This document shows, piece by piece, positions 9,301-16,628 of a DNA stretch of 64,000 nucleotides. The stretch is taken from the NCBI RefSeq assembly GCF_000266945.1, contig NC_018025.1, positions 6,328,001 through 6,392,000 on the forward strand. The letters are read 5' to 3'. Position 1 is the first letter of the stretch, and each line of letters starts with the position of its first letter. The translations under genes and the position numbers were made by a program. The notes beneath the pieces are model-generated. The model had not been told where the DNA came from, did no database searches, and worked only from the letters and a program-made list of their open reading frames with translations. Source of the stretch: Desulfomonile tiedjei DSM 6799. Its GTDB lineage: Bacteria > Desulfobacterota > Desulfomonilia > Desulfomonilales > Desulfomonilaceae.

Positions 9301-9495
9301 GGTCACCCAAGTACACAGGATCAACTCCTGCCATTTCGCGAAATGGAAAAAATCCATATCCTGGAATCCCTCAGACGCTGCAACTGGCGTGTAAGCGGCA
9401 AAGGTGGAGCAGCGGAACTCCTGGATCTGCGACCTACGACCTTGTATTCCAAGATGAAGAAGCTCGGAATCAGTAAAAATCTATCTTATGAATGA
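6370..9495 (+). CDS. Sigma54-dependent activator with N-terminal TPR-like region, GAF domain and AAA+ domain
   Basis: A 1041-residue regulator. The N-terminus (about 15-110) looks like a winged-helix segment, followed by TPR-like helical repeats to about 560 as in MalT-type regulators, a GAF domain at about 570-705, an AAA+ domain with Walker A GETGVGKE near residue 760, the sigma54-contact loop GSFTGA near 806, Walker B GTLFLDDIDN near 828, and a Fis-type helix-turn-helix at the C-terminus. The GSFTGA variant (S for A) is common. The start at 6370 has GAGGAG six bases upstream; the in-frame ATG at 6310 has only a GGAGGGAG 19 bases away, too far. It is divergent from the corrinoid genes and so probably controls them. 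The TPR and GAF parts are the likely sensors; the signal is unknown. Confidence 0.9.
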   Translation: MQHPFGHPDEWTEERRQVIILASLMPPPISLDLLTTVTGFSPIKVLKILEELTNQGILRLYEPAGLGHYCFSDPTMPDTTLRGLDKTTVRDLAQLLIQHVSGLNLSPDVISLFIANVYFVSELENKALEHILCAANYCFQHGANEAAAVYYRMALDTCEQSDQSTKIEEFLIDSAVGLISAQGHCMPLSEQRDTLLKAQVCARKLSDRIRLCKIDLLLGEIAKSAGNYSAAGDLFEEAWNFATLLNDDEMRKKAALVTADFLFWQGKVAEAVARYEDAIGDLEQFPSDEATLRACTTLGWCYAICGQPARGLGLIEAVRQKATSLGFRQAEMDAGVRKTLTLLDSGYIAEMEVVLQDVFKNSEEDLGNYRLWACYAAHAYALYTKGDLEGCFKFQKKAYAKSKAVGWFHHRGPFNFEYMDALEEAGMIHPEMNYESELERVANWPDFYMQGVGMRYRALRLLKQGGPTEQALYYLEQSSSVLSGVGADLELARTKIELARLYLRGSENELSRKLLKEAYKVLSGVNEELFPYELRPYLDGESDHDRIIRVLTDFGNAVGTVRDRKKLLEKIIRLLTRLTLAGRGGFFIAGQDGKPELVASRNLDKTMVESSLFRSSYELILNAFNADLPTNRANKIDDRSDARSGDRMGWALCRPVVLQDQILGVIYLDNTLVDLSPPETELAFLEVILNHVAVALDNAQAYEEIIHLKERLEDENRFYRIEMESSANLVSIMGKSQGIQRVLSQIRQVAPTNTTVLVYGETGVGKELVARAIHNSSSRRGGPFISVNVASLEFGVISSELFGHEKGSFTGAMRTRRGRFELADGGTLFLDDIDNLPLEIQAKILRILQEKEFQRVGGDKTIYSDFRLIAATNQNLEELIRKDQFRSDLYYRLNVFPIHVIPLRDRLDDIPLLAAFFMEKYAAKLGKKILGISKKNMQKLLAYPWPGNVRELEHIIERAVILSEHEHLLVPDLVSGGGHPSTQDQLLPFREMEKIHILESLRRCNWRVSGKGGAAELLDLRPTTLYSKMKKLGISKNLSYE

Positions 9496-9502
9496 ACCAG
9501 TG

Positions 9503-9617
9503 ATTCTCAAAAGTAATCGCGGATTGTGCAGAGCGATAGGCGTCAAGATAAGGGCATGACTACCAACTTCCTGGTGGGGTCCGGCGTCTCTGCCGGACCG
9601 ACCTGGTCGATTCATTA
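9503..9617. repeat. Partial family A palindromic repeat downstream of the activator gene
   Basis: This gap holds a truncated copy of the repeat seen intact at 43003-43197: GATTCTCAAAAGTAATC near 9511 resembles the end of the next unit at 9624, and a GTCCGGC...GCCGGAC hairpin lies at about 9579-9598. No coding sequence was seen. Confidence 0.6.
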
Positions 9618-9684
9618 TACCGATTCTCGAAAGTAATCACGGATTGTGAAGAGCAGTTCCCAGCAATTGGTAGCGCCGGCCTCC
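9618..9684. repeat. Left part of a family A repeat interrupted by the IS4-type element
   Basis: These bases match, in reverse orientation, the outer arm of the uninterrupted copy at 43003-43197. The last 11 bases, CGCCGGCCTCC (9674-9684), recur at 11199-11209 as the target duplication of the insertion. Confidence 0.85.
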
Positions 9685-11198
9685 CAATGCTGTTGAATTA
9701 AGGAAAGGGTTCTTGATTTTTCACGTTTAACCTCCGAGAATTCAGAAGGAATTGTGTTGACATGCGGGTAGTTACGCGCGATAAATTCTTTCAAAACAAG
9801 CTGCTGAAAGGATTTTATTATGGCACGCATTATGCTTTGAAGAACCATGCCAACTTAGCGCGTACGCTGAAAAATTTCTTCACATTATTCCCGGACAAAT
9901 CGACCCTTCCAAGAAACGCTCGCCTCAGGACTTTACTCGAAACAGAAAACTCGCCTTTGGAAAGCTTATCACCTTCATCTTGTCCATTGCCGCCAGTGGA
10001 AAGGGTAAAGGAGTGGACATGAAATCCGGTGAATTCTTTCGACATGCCAGAATTCTTGGCCTTTGGCCTGACGCCGAGGCGATCCATCGAAGCGCGCTCA
10101 CCAAGGCGCGCAAAAAGGTGGATTGGAGGATCTTTCGGCAAATACTCGATGATGCGGTTGGTCTGGCTTATGAGTGTTGGCCTAAGAGCCCGAAGGACGA
10201 GTGGCATGGTATGTCCACTCATGCGATAGATGGCTCCGACTATACGCTTCCAGCCGCCGATGAGCTCAGGGCCGAGTTTGATCCTGAGAGCGGACTTGGG
10301 CAAGCGGGCAAAGGACATTATCCTCAGTGTCTTGTATGCACGCTCTATGACGTCTTCAGACGTCTGCCCATCGCAAGAACTGTGGTCCCGGTGAATTCTT
10401 CGGAGCGGGACCAAGCCAAACATCTCCTGCCCCTCGTGCCTGAGGGAAGTGTCTTGCTCCTGGATCGAGGTTACCCAGGATATGAATTTCTCAGCTACCT
10501 TTTGGACAAGTTCAAAGGCTATTTCGTGATACGTTGCCCCGCAACGTCCACCTTCGCCACAGTAAAGGAATTCATTCGGAGCGGGAAGAGCGAAGCCGAA
10601 ATCGTGATTCCTCCGACATCGAACTATCTCAGCCAGGTGACGGCTGAACAACGAAAGGCCGCCAAGCCCATCAGAGTGAGAGTCATCAGACTGTCCAATC
10701 CTGACGGAACCCTCTCGGTTCTCCTGACGAATCTTTACGACAAGGTGGAGTTTCCGAGACAGGAGATCACTGACCTCTATTTCAGGCGATGGGAAATCGA
10801 GAGCTATTTCCGGGATGAAAAGATTGGGCTCGAAATCGAAAAATTTCATGGCAAAACCTGCAACAGCGTCCTGCAAGAACTCTTTGCAGCTGCGATCATG
10901 GCTGTGATCTCAAGAACTCTCATGGCCATTTCCACCCAGTTACTCGGTGGAGAGCTCGGAGAACCTCAGTTCAAGAATGCGGTCATGACGCTCGCGTCTG
11001 AAGCCGCCGTGCTCGCCGCAGACGATCCTGAAAGAGCCATCGAAATCTTTCAGGATATTCTCAAAGAAATCTATCGTGTCAAATACTATCGACCAAACAG
11101 TCAGCGACCACCCCAACCAAGGGTGAACAAGCAAAGCAAAAACAAATGGCTTTACCGCAGGTACAAAAATGTCCCCGCAGCTTAAGTCAACAGCATTG
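9685..11198 (+). mobile_element. IS4-type insertion sequence, 1514 bp, both ends and target duplication visible
   Basis: The left end CAATGCTGTTGAATTAAGG (9685-9703) is an inverted copy of the right end at 11180-11198 with two mismatches in 19. The element is flanked by an 11-base direct repeat, CGCCGGCCTCC (9674-9684 and 11199-11209), the duplication length expected for IS4-family elements. Removing the element and one duplicate restores a family A repeat that matches the copy at 43003-43197, so the borders are well supported. It carries one transposase gene with a broken start region. The target lies in a GCCGGC hairpin. Confidence 0.93.
9820..11185 (+). pseudogene. IS4-family DDE transposase with a frameshift near its start
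   Basis: The transposase frame is open from 9785 to 11185 but contains no ATG, GTG or TTG before 9980. An ATG at 9820 with AAAGGA eight bases upstream is one frame off and stops after six codons; skipping one base near 9831-9836 would join it to the long frame, which then continues through SPQDFTRNRKLAFGKLI, typical of this family's N-terminal region. Catalytic DDE residues are present: DGSDYTLPA, LLLDRGYPGYEF, and the YREK signature at 10778-10822 (Tyr, +3 Arg, +7 Glu, +14 Lys). So the catalytic core looks intact and only the start is damaged. A programmed frameshift or sequencing error are alternatives. If translation starts at the TTG at 9980, a shorter protein of about 401 residues would lack the N-terminal domain. 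Confidence 0.8.
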
Positions 11199-11420
11199 CG
11201 CCGGCCTCCGTGCCGGCGAACAATTCACCAAACAAATCAATAAGTTCTCGCCGGCAGGGACGCCGGCGCTACTGATTCTTCTCATTGCAGGCATTGGATT
11301 CCGTCAAGACTTTCGATAACCGCTATATGAAAAATGTGCCGGCACAGAAGCACGGCACCCACCGATTTTCGAGAAGCGCTTTTTGCAGCCGGACAAAAAA
11401 CTCTGACATTTGGTATATAA
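11199..11420. repeat. Right part of the interrupted family A repeat plus a second, joined unit
   Basis: 11199-11325 continues the repeat split by the IS4-type element and contains hairpins GCCGGC...GCCGGC (11210-11219 region) and CGCCGGC...GCCGGCG (11249-11268). The 12-mer CCGGCAGGGACG at 11251-11262 is, on the minus strand, an exact copy of the site used by the IS110 element. 11330-11420 is another unit with the GTGCCGGCAC core and an AAACTCTGACATTTGGTAT terminus. Confidence 0.75.
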
Positions 11421-11549
11421 TACCAATGCAATGCCCGTTCAAGGAAGTGACTTGCGCCAGGAAGCAGCATGCCTCCGAAGCGCAGTCAGGCTGCGCCGTT
11501 CGTAGCGGAGGAGACATGCTGCTTTCTTACCCATTGGACAGCGCATTGG

Positions 11550-11660
11550 TCTAAGATAGCGAAGGCTTGGGTGTTCTGAGCGGAGTGATTAGACGGCTTT
11601 GCGTCGTCCGGAGCGAAGGATACTCCAGCCTCTCAGATTATAAGAAGAAAAGCGAATCGG
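11550..11660 (+). repeat. Family B dispersed repeat, copy 1
   Basis: Shares GGAGTGATTAGACGGC, GCGTCGTCCGGAGCG, GGATACTCCAGCCTC and CAGATTAT with copies at 23147-23272, 44989-45125 and 60966-61098. The GACGGCTTTGCGTCGTC core is a small hairpin. It sits at the 3' side of the metallophosphoesterase gene. Confidence 0.8.
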
Positions 11661-11662
11661 CA

Positions 11663-13060
11663 TCATATAACAGGGGTCATTTCGTCAGGTCGTTCCTGCG
11701 GCTTCAAACGAAACAACGCTATTTCAGGCGAGCAGTTGATACGCCAGGGAAGAAAACTCATTCCGATCCCGCGATTCAGGTACATGCGGCTTCCCATCTC
11801 TTTGTACCAGCCATGAGTGTATTCGGATACCAGCCCTGCCATACTCAATCCCCTCTTTGCACCGGGTGCGGGAAATATAAGCTGGCCGCCGTGAGTATGC
11901 CCTGCCAGGATCAAGTCAATACCATGTTCAGCAGCATGGGGAAGGATCTGAGGCCGGTGAGACAATAGCAATCGGAATCCTGAATGCGGCGCTTTGTTCA
12001 AGAATCGGGAAATCTGTGGAAAAGTCCTTCCCAGGATCCAATTCTTGCGAGGATCGTCAATCCCACCAATATGGAATTTACAACCATCTGCCCGGCACGT
12101 CATCCACCGGTTTCGCAGGAGTGTAAATCCGCTTTCCGTAAGAGCTTCGGCCGATCGTCTTTCCCCTGCATAGAACTCATGATTGCCCATAACAGCTATA
12201 TTGCCGAATCGCCTGGGTTTGAGCCGCTTCAATATAGGGACGGCTCTATGTACGGGTGTAGTTGAAGAATGAAAAATGTCGCCAGTCAATATGAGAGCAT
12301 CTGCTTCCAATCCATTGAGATTGTCAACAAGTCGCTCCAATTCCTCGCTCCAGAGAAATAGACCGAAGTGCACGTCAGTTATATGGAGAAACGTGAGAGG
12401 GCGATTAATGCCGCGAAGCATCGGGTGACTGACATCGTACTGTTCCACAGAAGGGATTTGATAGGCTTCCGCTATGCCGTGTCCGGCATATCCCGTTGCA
12501 AAGACCACTCCCGTTGCCGCGGACCATTTGAGGAAAGCCCTTCGTGTAGCCGTTTCGGGGATCCTCGAATACACTGTAGGCGCTCGTGCAGGGACCGGAG
12601 AGTCATCTCCCATTGGCAAGCTTGTCGAAGTCTCCTGCTCGATTTCCGGACCGATATCAGACGATTTGGCGGCTTTTACAAATTGTTCGTTCTGTCGCAG
12701 CCCGGAAAAGGCATGCTTTCGCTCTCTTACTAACTGATCGACAATTCTCCAGCCCAACCACACCAGCTCAATGAGAGCGAATACTAAGGTCAAGAGAATC
12801 ACATAGCCGATATACGAATAATAAATAACGGAGACTATCTGTTTGGCCAGGGTGTCCGGAGCCAAAGGCTCAGGATGAAACACCAATCTGACCGCCACCA
12901 TATTGAGGATTGCGAGGATTCCTATTCCGAAAAGAACAGATTTTATTCCGAGGCCTTGGTCTTTGGAGAACAGGTACTTACGTACGGATACAAAAACGAA
13001 CCATTGAAACAGGAGCAACAAAATTGAAACTGTAAAAAAATACACAGAGCCTCTTGACAT
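11663..13060 (-). CDS. Membrane-anchored metallophosphoesterase (YkuE-like) with internal twin-arginine motif
   Basis: A 465-residue protein. Three hydrophobic helices occupy about residues 5-110, followed by a polar linker and then TRRAFLKWSAATG (about 173-185), which looks like a twin-arginine signal placed inside the protein. The catalytic domain follows with the calcineurin-type motifs in order: DVHFG, GDIFHSS, GNHEFY and GHTHGGQ, which bind two metals. These enzymes hydrolyse phosphoesters or pyrophosphates; in related membrane proteins the domain faces outside. The twin-arginine motif suggests the domain is moved across the membrane after folding. AGGGAAGA precedes the start. It is a single gene flanked by repeats. 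Substrate unknown. Confidence 0.85.
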   Translation of the reverse strand: MSRGSVYFFTVSILLLLFQWFVFVSVRKYLFSKDQGLGIKSVLFGIGILAILNMVAVRLVFHPEPLAPDTLAKQIVSVIYYSYIGYVILLTLVFALIELVWLGWRIVDQLVRERKHAFSGLRQNEQFVKAAKSSDIGPEIEQETSTSLPMGDDSPVPARAPTVYSRIPETATRRAFLKWSAATGVVFATGYAGHGIAEAYQIPSVEQYDVSHPMLRGINRPLTFLHITDVHFGLFLWSEELERLVDNLNGLEADALILTGDIFHSSTTPVHRAVPILKRLKPRRFGNIAVMGNHEFYAGERRSAEALTESGFTLLRNRWMTCRADGCKFHIGGIDDPRKNWILGRTFPQISRFLNKAPHSGFRLLLSHRPQILPHAAEHGIDLILAGHTHGGQLIFPAPGAKRGLSMAGLVSEYTHGWYKEMGSRMYLNRGIGMSFLPWRINCSPEIALFRLKPQERPDEMTPVI

Positions 13061-13745
13061 GCAGTATCTTCCCTCACACGAAGTATCGGGACGAATTCGT
13101 TCGTTGAAATAGCCTCAATTTCGATTATAAGAGCAAATCCCAGATAAGCAAGATCCTGTTAGTAACCCATTTGAACGAGAGCAGCCGGGAATTCCGGAAA
13201 AAAATGACCGTTAAAGGAGCTGTATAACCCGCCGGTTCCGCACAATCGCGATTGACGAAAATATAAAGAGAGCGGTATGCTCGTTTAACTGAAACAAACT
13301 CGTGCTATGACACGGCCCAGTTCAGACGATTCCGAGTTTACGGATTTTCTCGGCAACCTGTGAACGTCGGTCTGGATGGGGCGATATATCCTCACACCAT
13401 TCTTGTATTCAGAAGAGCAAATCCGGGGGACCTTTTTGTGAATAGTCTCCCAGGAACCTCTTGCAGCAACTTAATCATTGGCCGGGGACTGAAATTTCTC
13501 ACGGAAGTCCGTTTCCCGGCGAGTGTCAAAAGTTCGCTTGAAGTGGGGTTCCGGGAATCCCGTGAGAAATCGGATTGCAGGAACCTTCCTCTCGATTTCC
13601 TTCTTTTCTTGCGAAATCGTATCAGAATAGGTACAGACCAAAGGAAGAAATTTTTCTCGATGCGTCAGTACCGGATTTCAGAAAGCTGTAGACATTTTCT
13701 CCGCATGAGGATATTCGACGGGCCGGAAAAAGGGAGAACAGGATA
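13061..13745. repeat. Non-coding gap with a family C palindrome at 13440-13600
   Basis: The 685 bases between the divergent metallophosphoesterase and spermidine-synthase-like genes hold no convincing gene. A long palindrome is centred near 13532: ATTTCTCACGG (13494-13504) pairs with CCGTGAGAAAT (13560-13570), with inner CCCGG/CCGGG arms and AAAAGTTCGCTTGAAGTGGGG between. That inner part resembles family C elements at 33493-33560 and 46060-46125. The promoter of the downstream gene should lie in 13600-13740 but no clear box was seen. Confidence 0.6.
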
Positions 13746-16037
13746 ATGCAGGTAAGATTTCTCATTTATGCAATCTTTTTCGCCTCAGGGATGAGTGGGC
13801 TCATATATCAGGTGGTGTGGCTCAGGATACTCTCAAGAACCACGGGAGTGACAATCCATGCCACGGCCATAGTGGTTGCAGCATTCATGGCCGGCCTTGC
13901 ACTGGGCAGTTTCATCTTCGGGAGGATAATCGACAAACGCAATGATGCCTTGAAGGTCTATGCACTCCTCGAATTGCTCATTGCTGGTACGGTGTTGATT
14001 GTGCCGTATCTTTTTGCTGCTTCTGTGCCCCTGTCCTCTGCCGTATATGGAATGACCGGCGAAAGCGTCACCTTGACCGCTCTTTTCACCGGTTTGGTTT
14101 CGTTCCTGATCCTCCTGGTTCCTACCGTTTTGATGGGAGGCACGCTGCCGATCCTGACCTCATATCTGGTCAAGCAAGACCACTTTTTCGGCAAGCACCT
14201 GAGTCTGCTGTACGGCATAAACACCTGGGGAGCTGTTATGGGCGTAGTCCTTTGCGGGTTCTTTCTCATAGGACTCTTCGGTGAATCCGCTGCGGTAATG
14301 GTGGGAGTGGCAATAAATATCGGAGCAGCCGCATCTGCATATCTTGTGTATTTGAAATTCGGACAACCTCTTGTCCTGGAGCCGCAGGAAGCGGCAACGA
14401 CAAAACCGGTCACCATTTCCCCGTATTCACCGGAAATAAGGCGCGCGGTTCTTTTCGTATTTGCGTTCAGCGGATTCACAGCTCTCGCTTATGAGGTGAT
14501 CTGGACACGACAACTCATATTGTTCCTCGAGAATTCGATATATGCTTTTTCGGCAATGCTGGCCGTGTTTTTGGCCGGTATTTCGCTGGGCAGCATTGCT
14601 GTCCACAAATCAGCCGACCGGATGGAGACGCCTCTCTTCATATTCGGCATTTTGGAGTTCGCTATTGCAGGCATATCTCTTATCAATCTGCACCTGTTCC
14701 AGCCGCTGGACAGCCTCTTCATCACCGATCGAATGGGATGGATTCTTCCGTTTGCAGCCACGGTGATCCTGGTATTTCCCATGACGTTCGCTTTTGGCAT
14801 GATATTCCCCATTGCGGGCCGGTGTTATGCGGAAGCTGTGGAACAAACAGGCTCCTGGGTGGGAAGGCTCTATGCCTTCAACACGGTCGGCGGCATTCTC
14901 GGGTCACTGGCAGCAGGATTCTTGCTGATTCCCGTGCTGGGTGCAGGCAAAACGGTTGTCCTCTTGGCTCTGCTCAATGGAGCCCTCGGTATACTGCTGG
15001 TGCTGCTTGAGCCGCGAAAAGTTCCGGCATTGGCCTGTGCAGGTTTATCAGGGCTGGTGATTTTGGCTTTAATGCTGTTCACCGTAGCGGGTGAAGACTC
15101 GTTTACAGCGATTATCAAGAAGCGAATCAATGAGGGCAGGTTGTCCCACGGGTACAAAATGAAAATAAAGACTCCGCCAAAAATCTTCTTTCATGAAGAA
15201 GGTTTGGAAGGAACTGTGACAGCCTTTCAGGTTAACAACTGGAAACAGCTCTGGATCAACGGGATTGGTATGACCAAGCTGTGCACGGAAACCAAACTCA
15301 TGGCTCATTTGCCGCTGCTCTTCGCGGAAAAACCGAAGAGTTTTCTTGTCATCTGCTTCGGCATGGGCACTACGGTCAGATCGGCGGCTCTATACCCGCA
15401 GCTTGACATTACCGCGGTTGAGCTGGTTTCGGAAACGTTTAGAACCTTCAAATACTTCCATCCGGATTCGGAAGACCTCCTGAAAAAGAACAATATCCAC
15501 CTGGTCGCGAATGACGGGCGGAATCATATTCTGCTTTCACCCAAAACGTACGATGTCATTACCGTAGATCCTGCTCCTCCCGTCTGGAGCGCTCGAACGG
15601 TCAACCTCTACACACGTGAATTCTTTGAACTGTGTAAATCGCGACTGAACAAAAATGGCGCAATGTGCCTCTGGTTTCCGGGAAGCAAGCATGAAGCCGA
15701 TGAAATCGCGCTCCAGAGGACGTTTAGTACGGTTTTCCCCTATTGCAGTGTCTGGGGAGGGCCCGCTGGATGGGGCTTCTACCTCATTGGCACCCTGAGG
15801 CCGGTCACTCCGGAACAACTGGACGAACATATCGCCTCTCTGTACCATAACCCGTCCCTGGTCGCGGATCTTCAAGAATATGACCAGTCCTGTGCCACTC
15901 CGGAGCAGTTGAAAGGGTTGCTCAAAGTAACAGATCACGAAATGGACGTAATGCGAGACGATACGTATATTCCAGTGATCACGGATAATTTTCCTTTTAC
16001 TGAGTTCTTCCTCTGGAGACAGAATTCTGCAGAGTAG
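13746..16037 (+). CDS. Membrane protein fused to spermidine-synthase-like domain
   Basis: A 763-residue fusion. Residues 1 to about 460 contain a dozen or more hydrophobic helices arranged as two similar halves; each half opens with a conserved helix, FASGMSGLIYQVVWLR and FAFSGFTALAYEVIWTR. Residues 510-760 form a class I methyltransferase-like domain of the spermidine synthase family: VICFGMGTTVRSAALY as the nucleotide-binding loop, the acidic end of the next strand in TAVELVSETFRTFKYF, then DGRNHILLSPKTYDVITVDPAPP. Bacterial proteins of this architecture are widespread, but the substrate is seldom known; polyamine synthesis is only one possibility. A GGGAGAACAG segment precedes the ATG. It is transcribed alone. 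Confidence 0.85.
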   Translation: MQVRFLIYAIFFASGMSGLIYQVVWLRILSRTTGVTIHATAIVVAAFMAGLALGSFIFGRIIDKRNDALKVYALLELLIAGTVLIVPYLFAASVPLSSAVYGMTGESVTLTALFTGLVSFLILLVPTVLMGGTLPILTSYLVKQDHFFGKHLSLLYGINTWGAVMGVVLCGFFLIGLFGESAAVMVGVAINIGAAASAYLVYLKFGQPLVLEPQEAATTKPVTISPYSPEIRRAVLFVFAFSGFTALAYEVIWTRQLILFLENSIYAFSAMLAVFLAGISLGSIAVHKSADRMETPLFIFGILEFAIAGISLINLHLFQPLDSLFITDRMGWILPFAATVILVFPMTFAFGMIFPIAGRCYAEAVEQTGSWVGRLYAFNTVGGILGSLAAGFLLIPVLGAGKTVVLLALLNGALGILLVLLEPRKVPALACAGLSGLVILALMLFTVAGEDSFTAIIKKRINEGRLSHGYKMKIKTPPKIFFHEEGLEGTVTAFQVNNWKQLWINGIGMTKLCTETKLMAHLPLLFAEKPKSFLVICFGMGTTVRSAALYPQLDITAVELVSETFRTFKYFHPDSEDLLKKNNIHLVANDGRNHILLSPKTYDVITVDPAPPVWSARTVNLYTREFFELCKSRLNKNGAMCLWFPGSKHEADEIALQRTFSTVFPYCSVWGGPAGWGFYLIGTLRPVTPEQLDEHIASLYHNPSLVADLQEYDQSCATPEQLKGLLKVTDHEMDVMRDDTYIPVITDNFPFTEFFLWRQNSAE

Positions 16038-16109
16038 ACCATCTGGTAATGTGAACTGAAACCAGAACTGACGAAGCGCTCTCGGTAGAGATCTATTTTG
16101 TCGTTTCCA

Positions 16110-16200
16110 GGATACCAGTGTTGGTAGGTGCCGGCCTCCGTGCCGGCACATCTTCAATATAATCAGTGATATCGATAGAATGGACCGCCAGGGAGAAATC
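16110..16200. repeat. Family A repeat downstream of the spermidine-synthase-like gene
   Basis: Carries GGTGCCGGCCTCCGTGCCGG at 16128-16147 and the tail CATCTTCAATATAATCAG, matching in reverse the tails at 32570-32600 and 41390-41420. Confidence 0.8.
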
Positions 16201-16372
16201 GTCTCAAAACTCAAAGTTGATCCTTGATCGTGGCACGAATCTTTCATCATCTTCCCGGTGTGAGTATTTGGGCGGACCTGCGTGTCCGCCCAAATAAGGG
16301 CAGACGCATTGGTCTGCCCCTACTCCGATGGAGAATCGTGGCACGATGTTCTGTGGATTGAATTTTGAGACA
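16201..16372. repeat. Family D, MITE-like element with GTCTCAAAA ends
   Basis: Starts GTCTCAAAACTCAA at 16201 and ends with TTGAATTTTGAGAC at 16372, nearly perfect inverted ends. Inside are two hairpins, GGGCGGAC...GTCCGCCC and GGGCAGAC...GTCTGCCC, and a repeated ATCGTGGCACGA. A degraded relative lies at 21048-21195. No coding sequence. The size and ends suggest a non-autonomous transposable element. Confidence 0.75.
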
Positions 16373-16374
16373 AC

Positions 16375-16460
16375 CTCGGAACGCCGGTCCTCACTAGTAT
16401 CTTCTATTGGAACGTGGGATAAACGTCAGAATTTGGCAATCGCTCTCAACGGGTCCACAT
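16375..16460. repeat. Fragment of a family A repeat
   Basis: The sequence CGCCGGTCCTCACTAGTATC followed by ACGTCAGAATTTGGCAATCG matches, in reverse, the outer half-unit seen at 31195-31275 and 33168-33230. The rest of the unit is missing. Confidence 0.55.
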
Positions 16461-16628
16461 CCTGCAGCAGCAACAAACCGAAGATTATTTTTCTCAAATC
16501 CCGCAAGTTTTTTTAATTTGGCAGGTATTCTAGTGTGAATTCGTAGAATACGCGTGTAACCGATTTTGGCAAGAAGCCACAGTAATGTTAGAGTATTCCG
16601 TCCAACTTGTCTCTGGAGACATAAAAGA

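Noticed and set aside
9762-10022. Separate small gene (86 codons) before the transposase
   Set aside because: It is inside the IS4-type element, lacks a ribosome site, and overlaps the region where the true transposase frame (SPQDFTRNRKL) reads in another frame.
13360-13746. Plus-strand frame of 128 codons upstream of the spermidine-synthase-like gene
   Set aside because: It reads straight through a family C palindrome and ends at the start of the real gene; no motif and no ribosome site.
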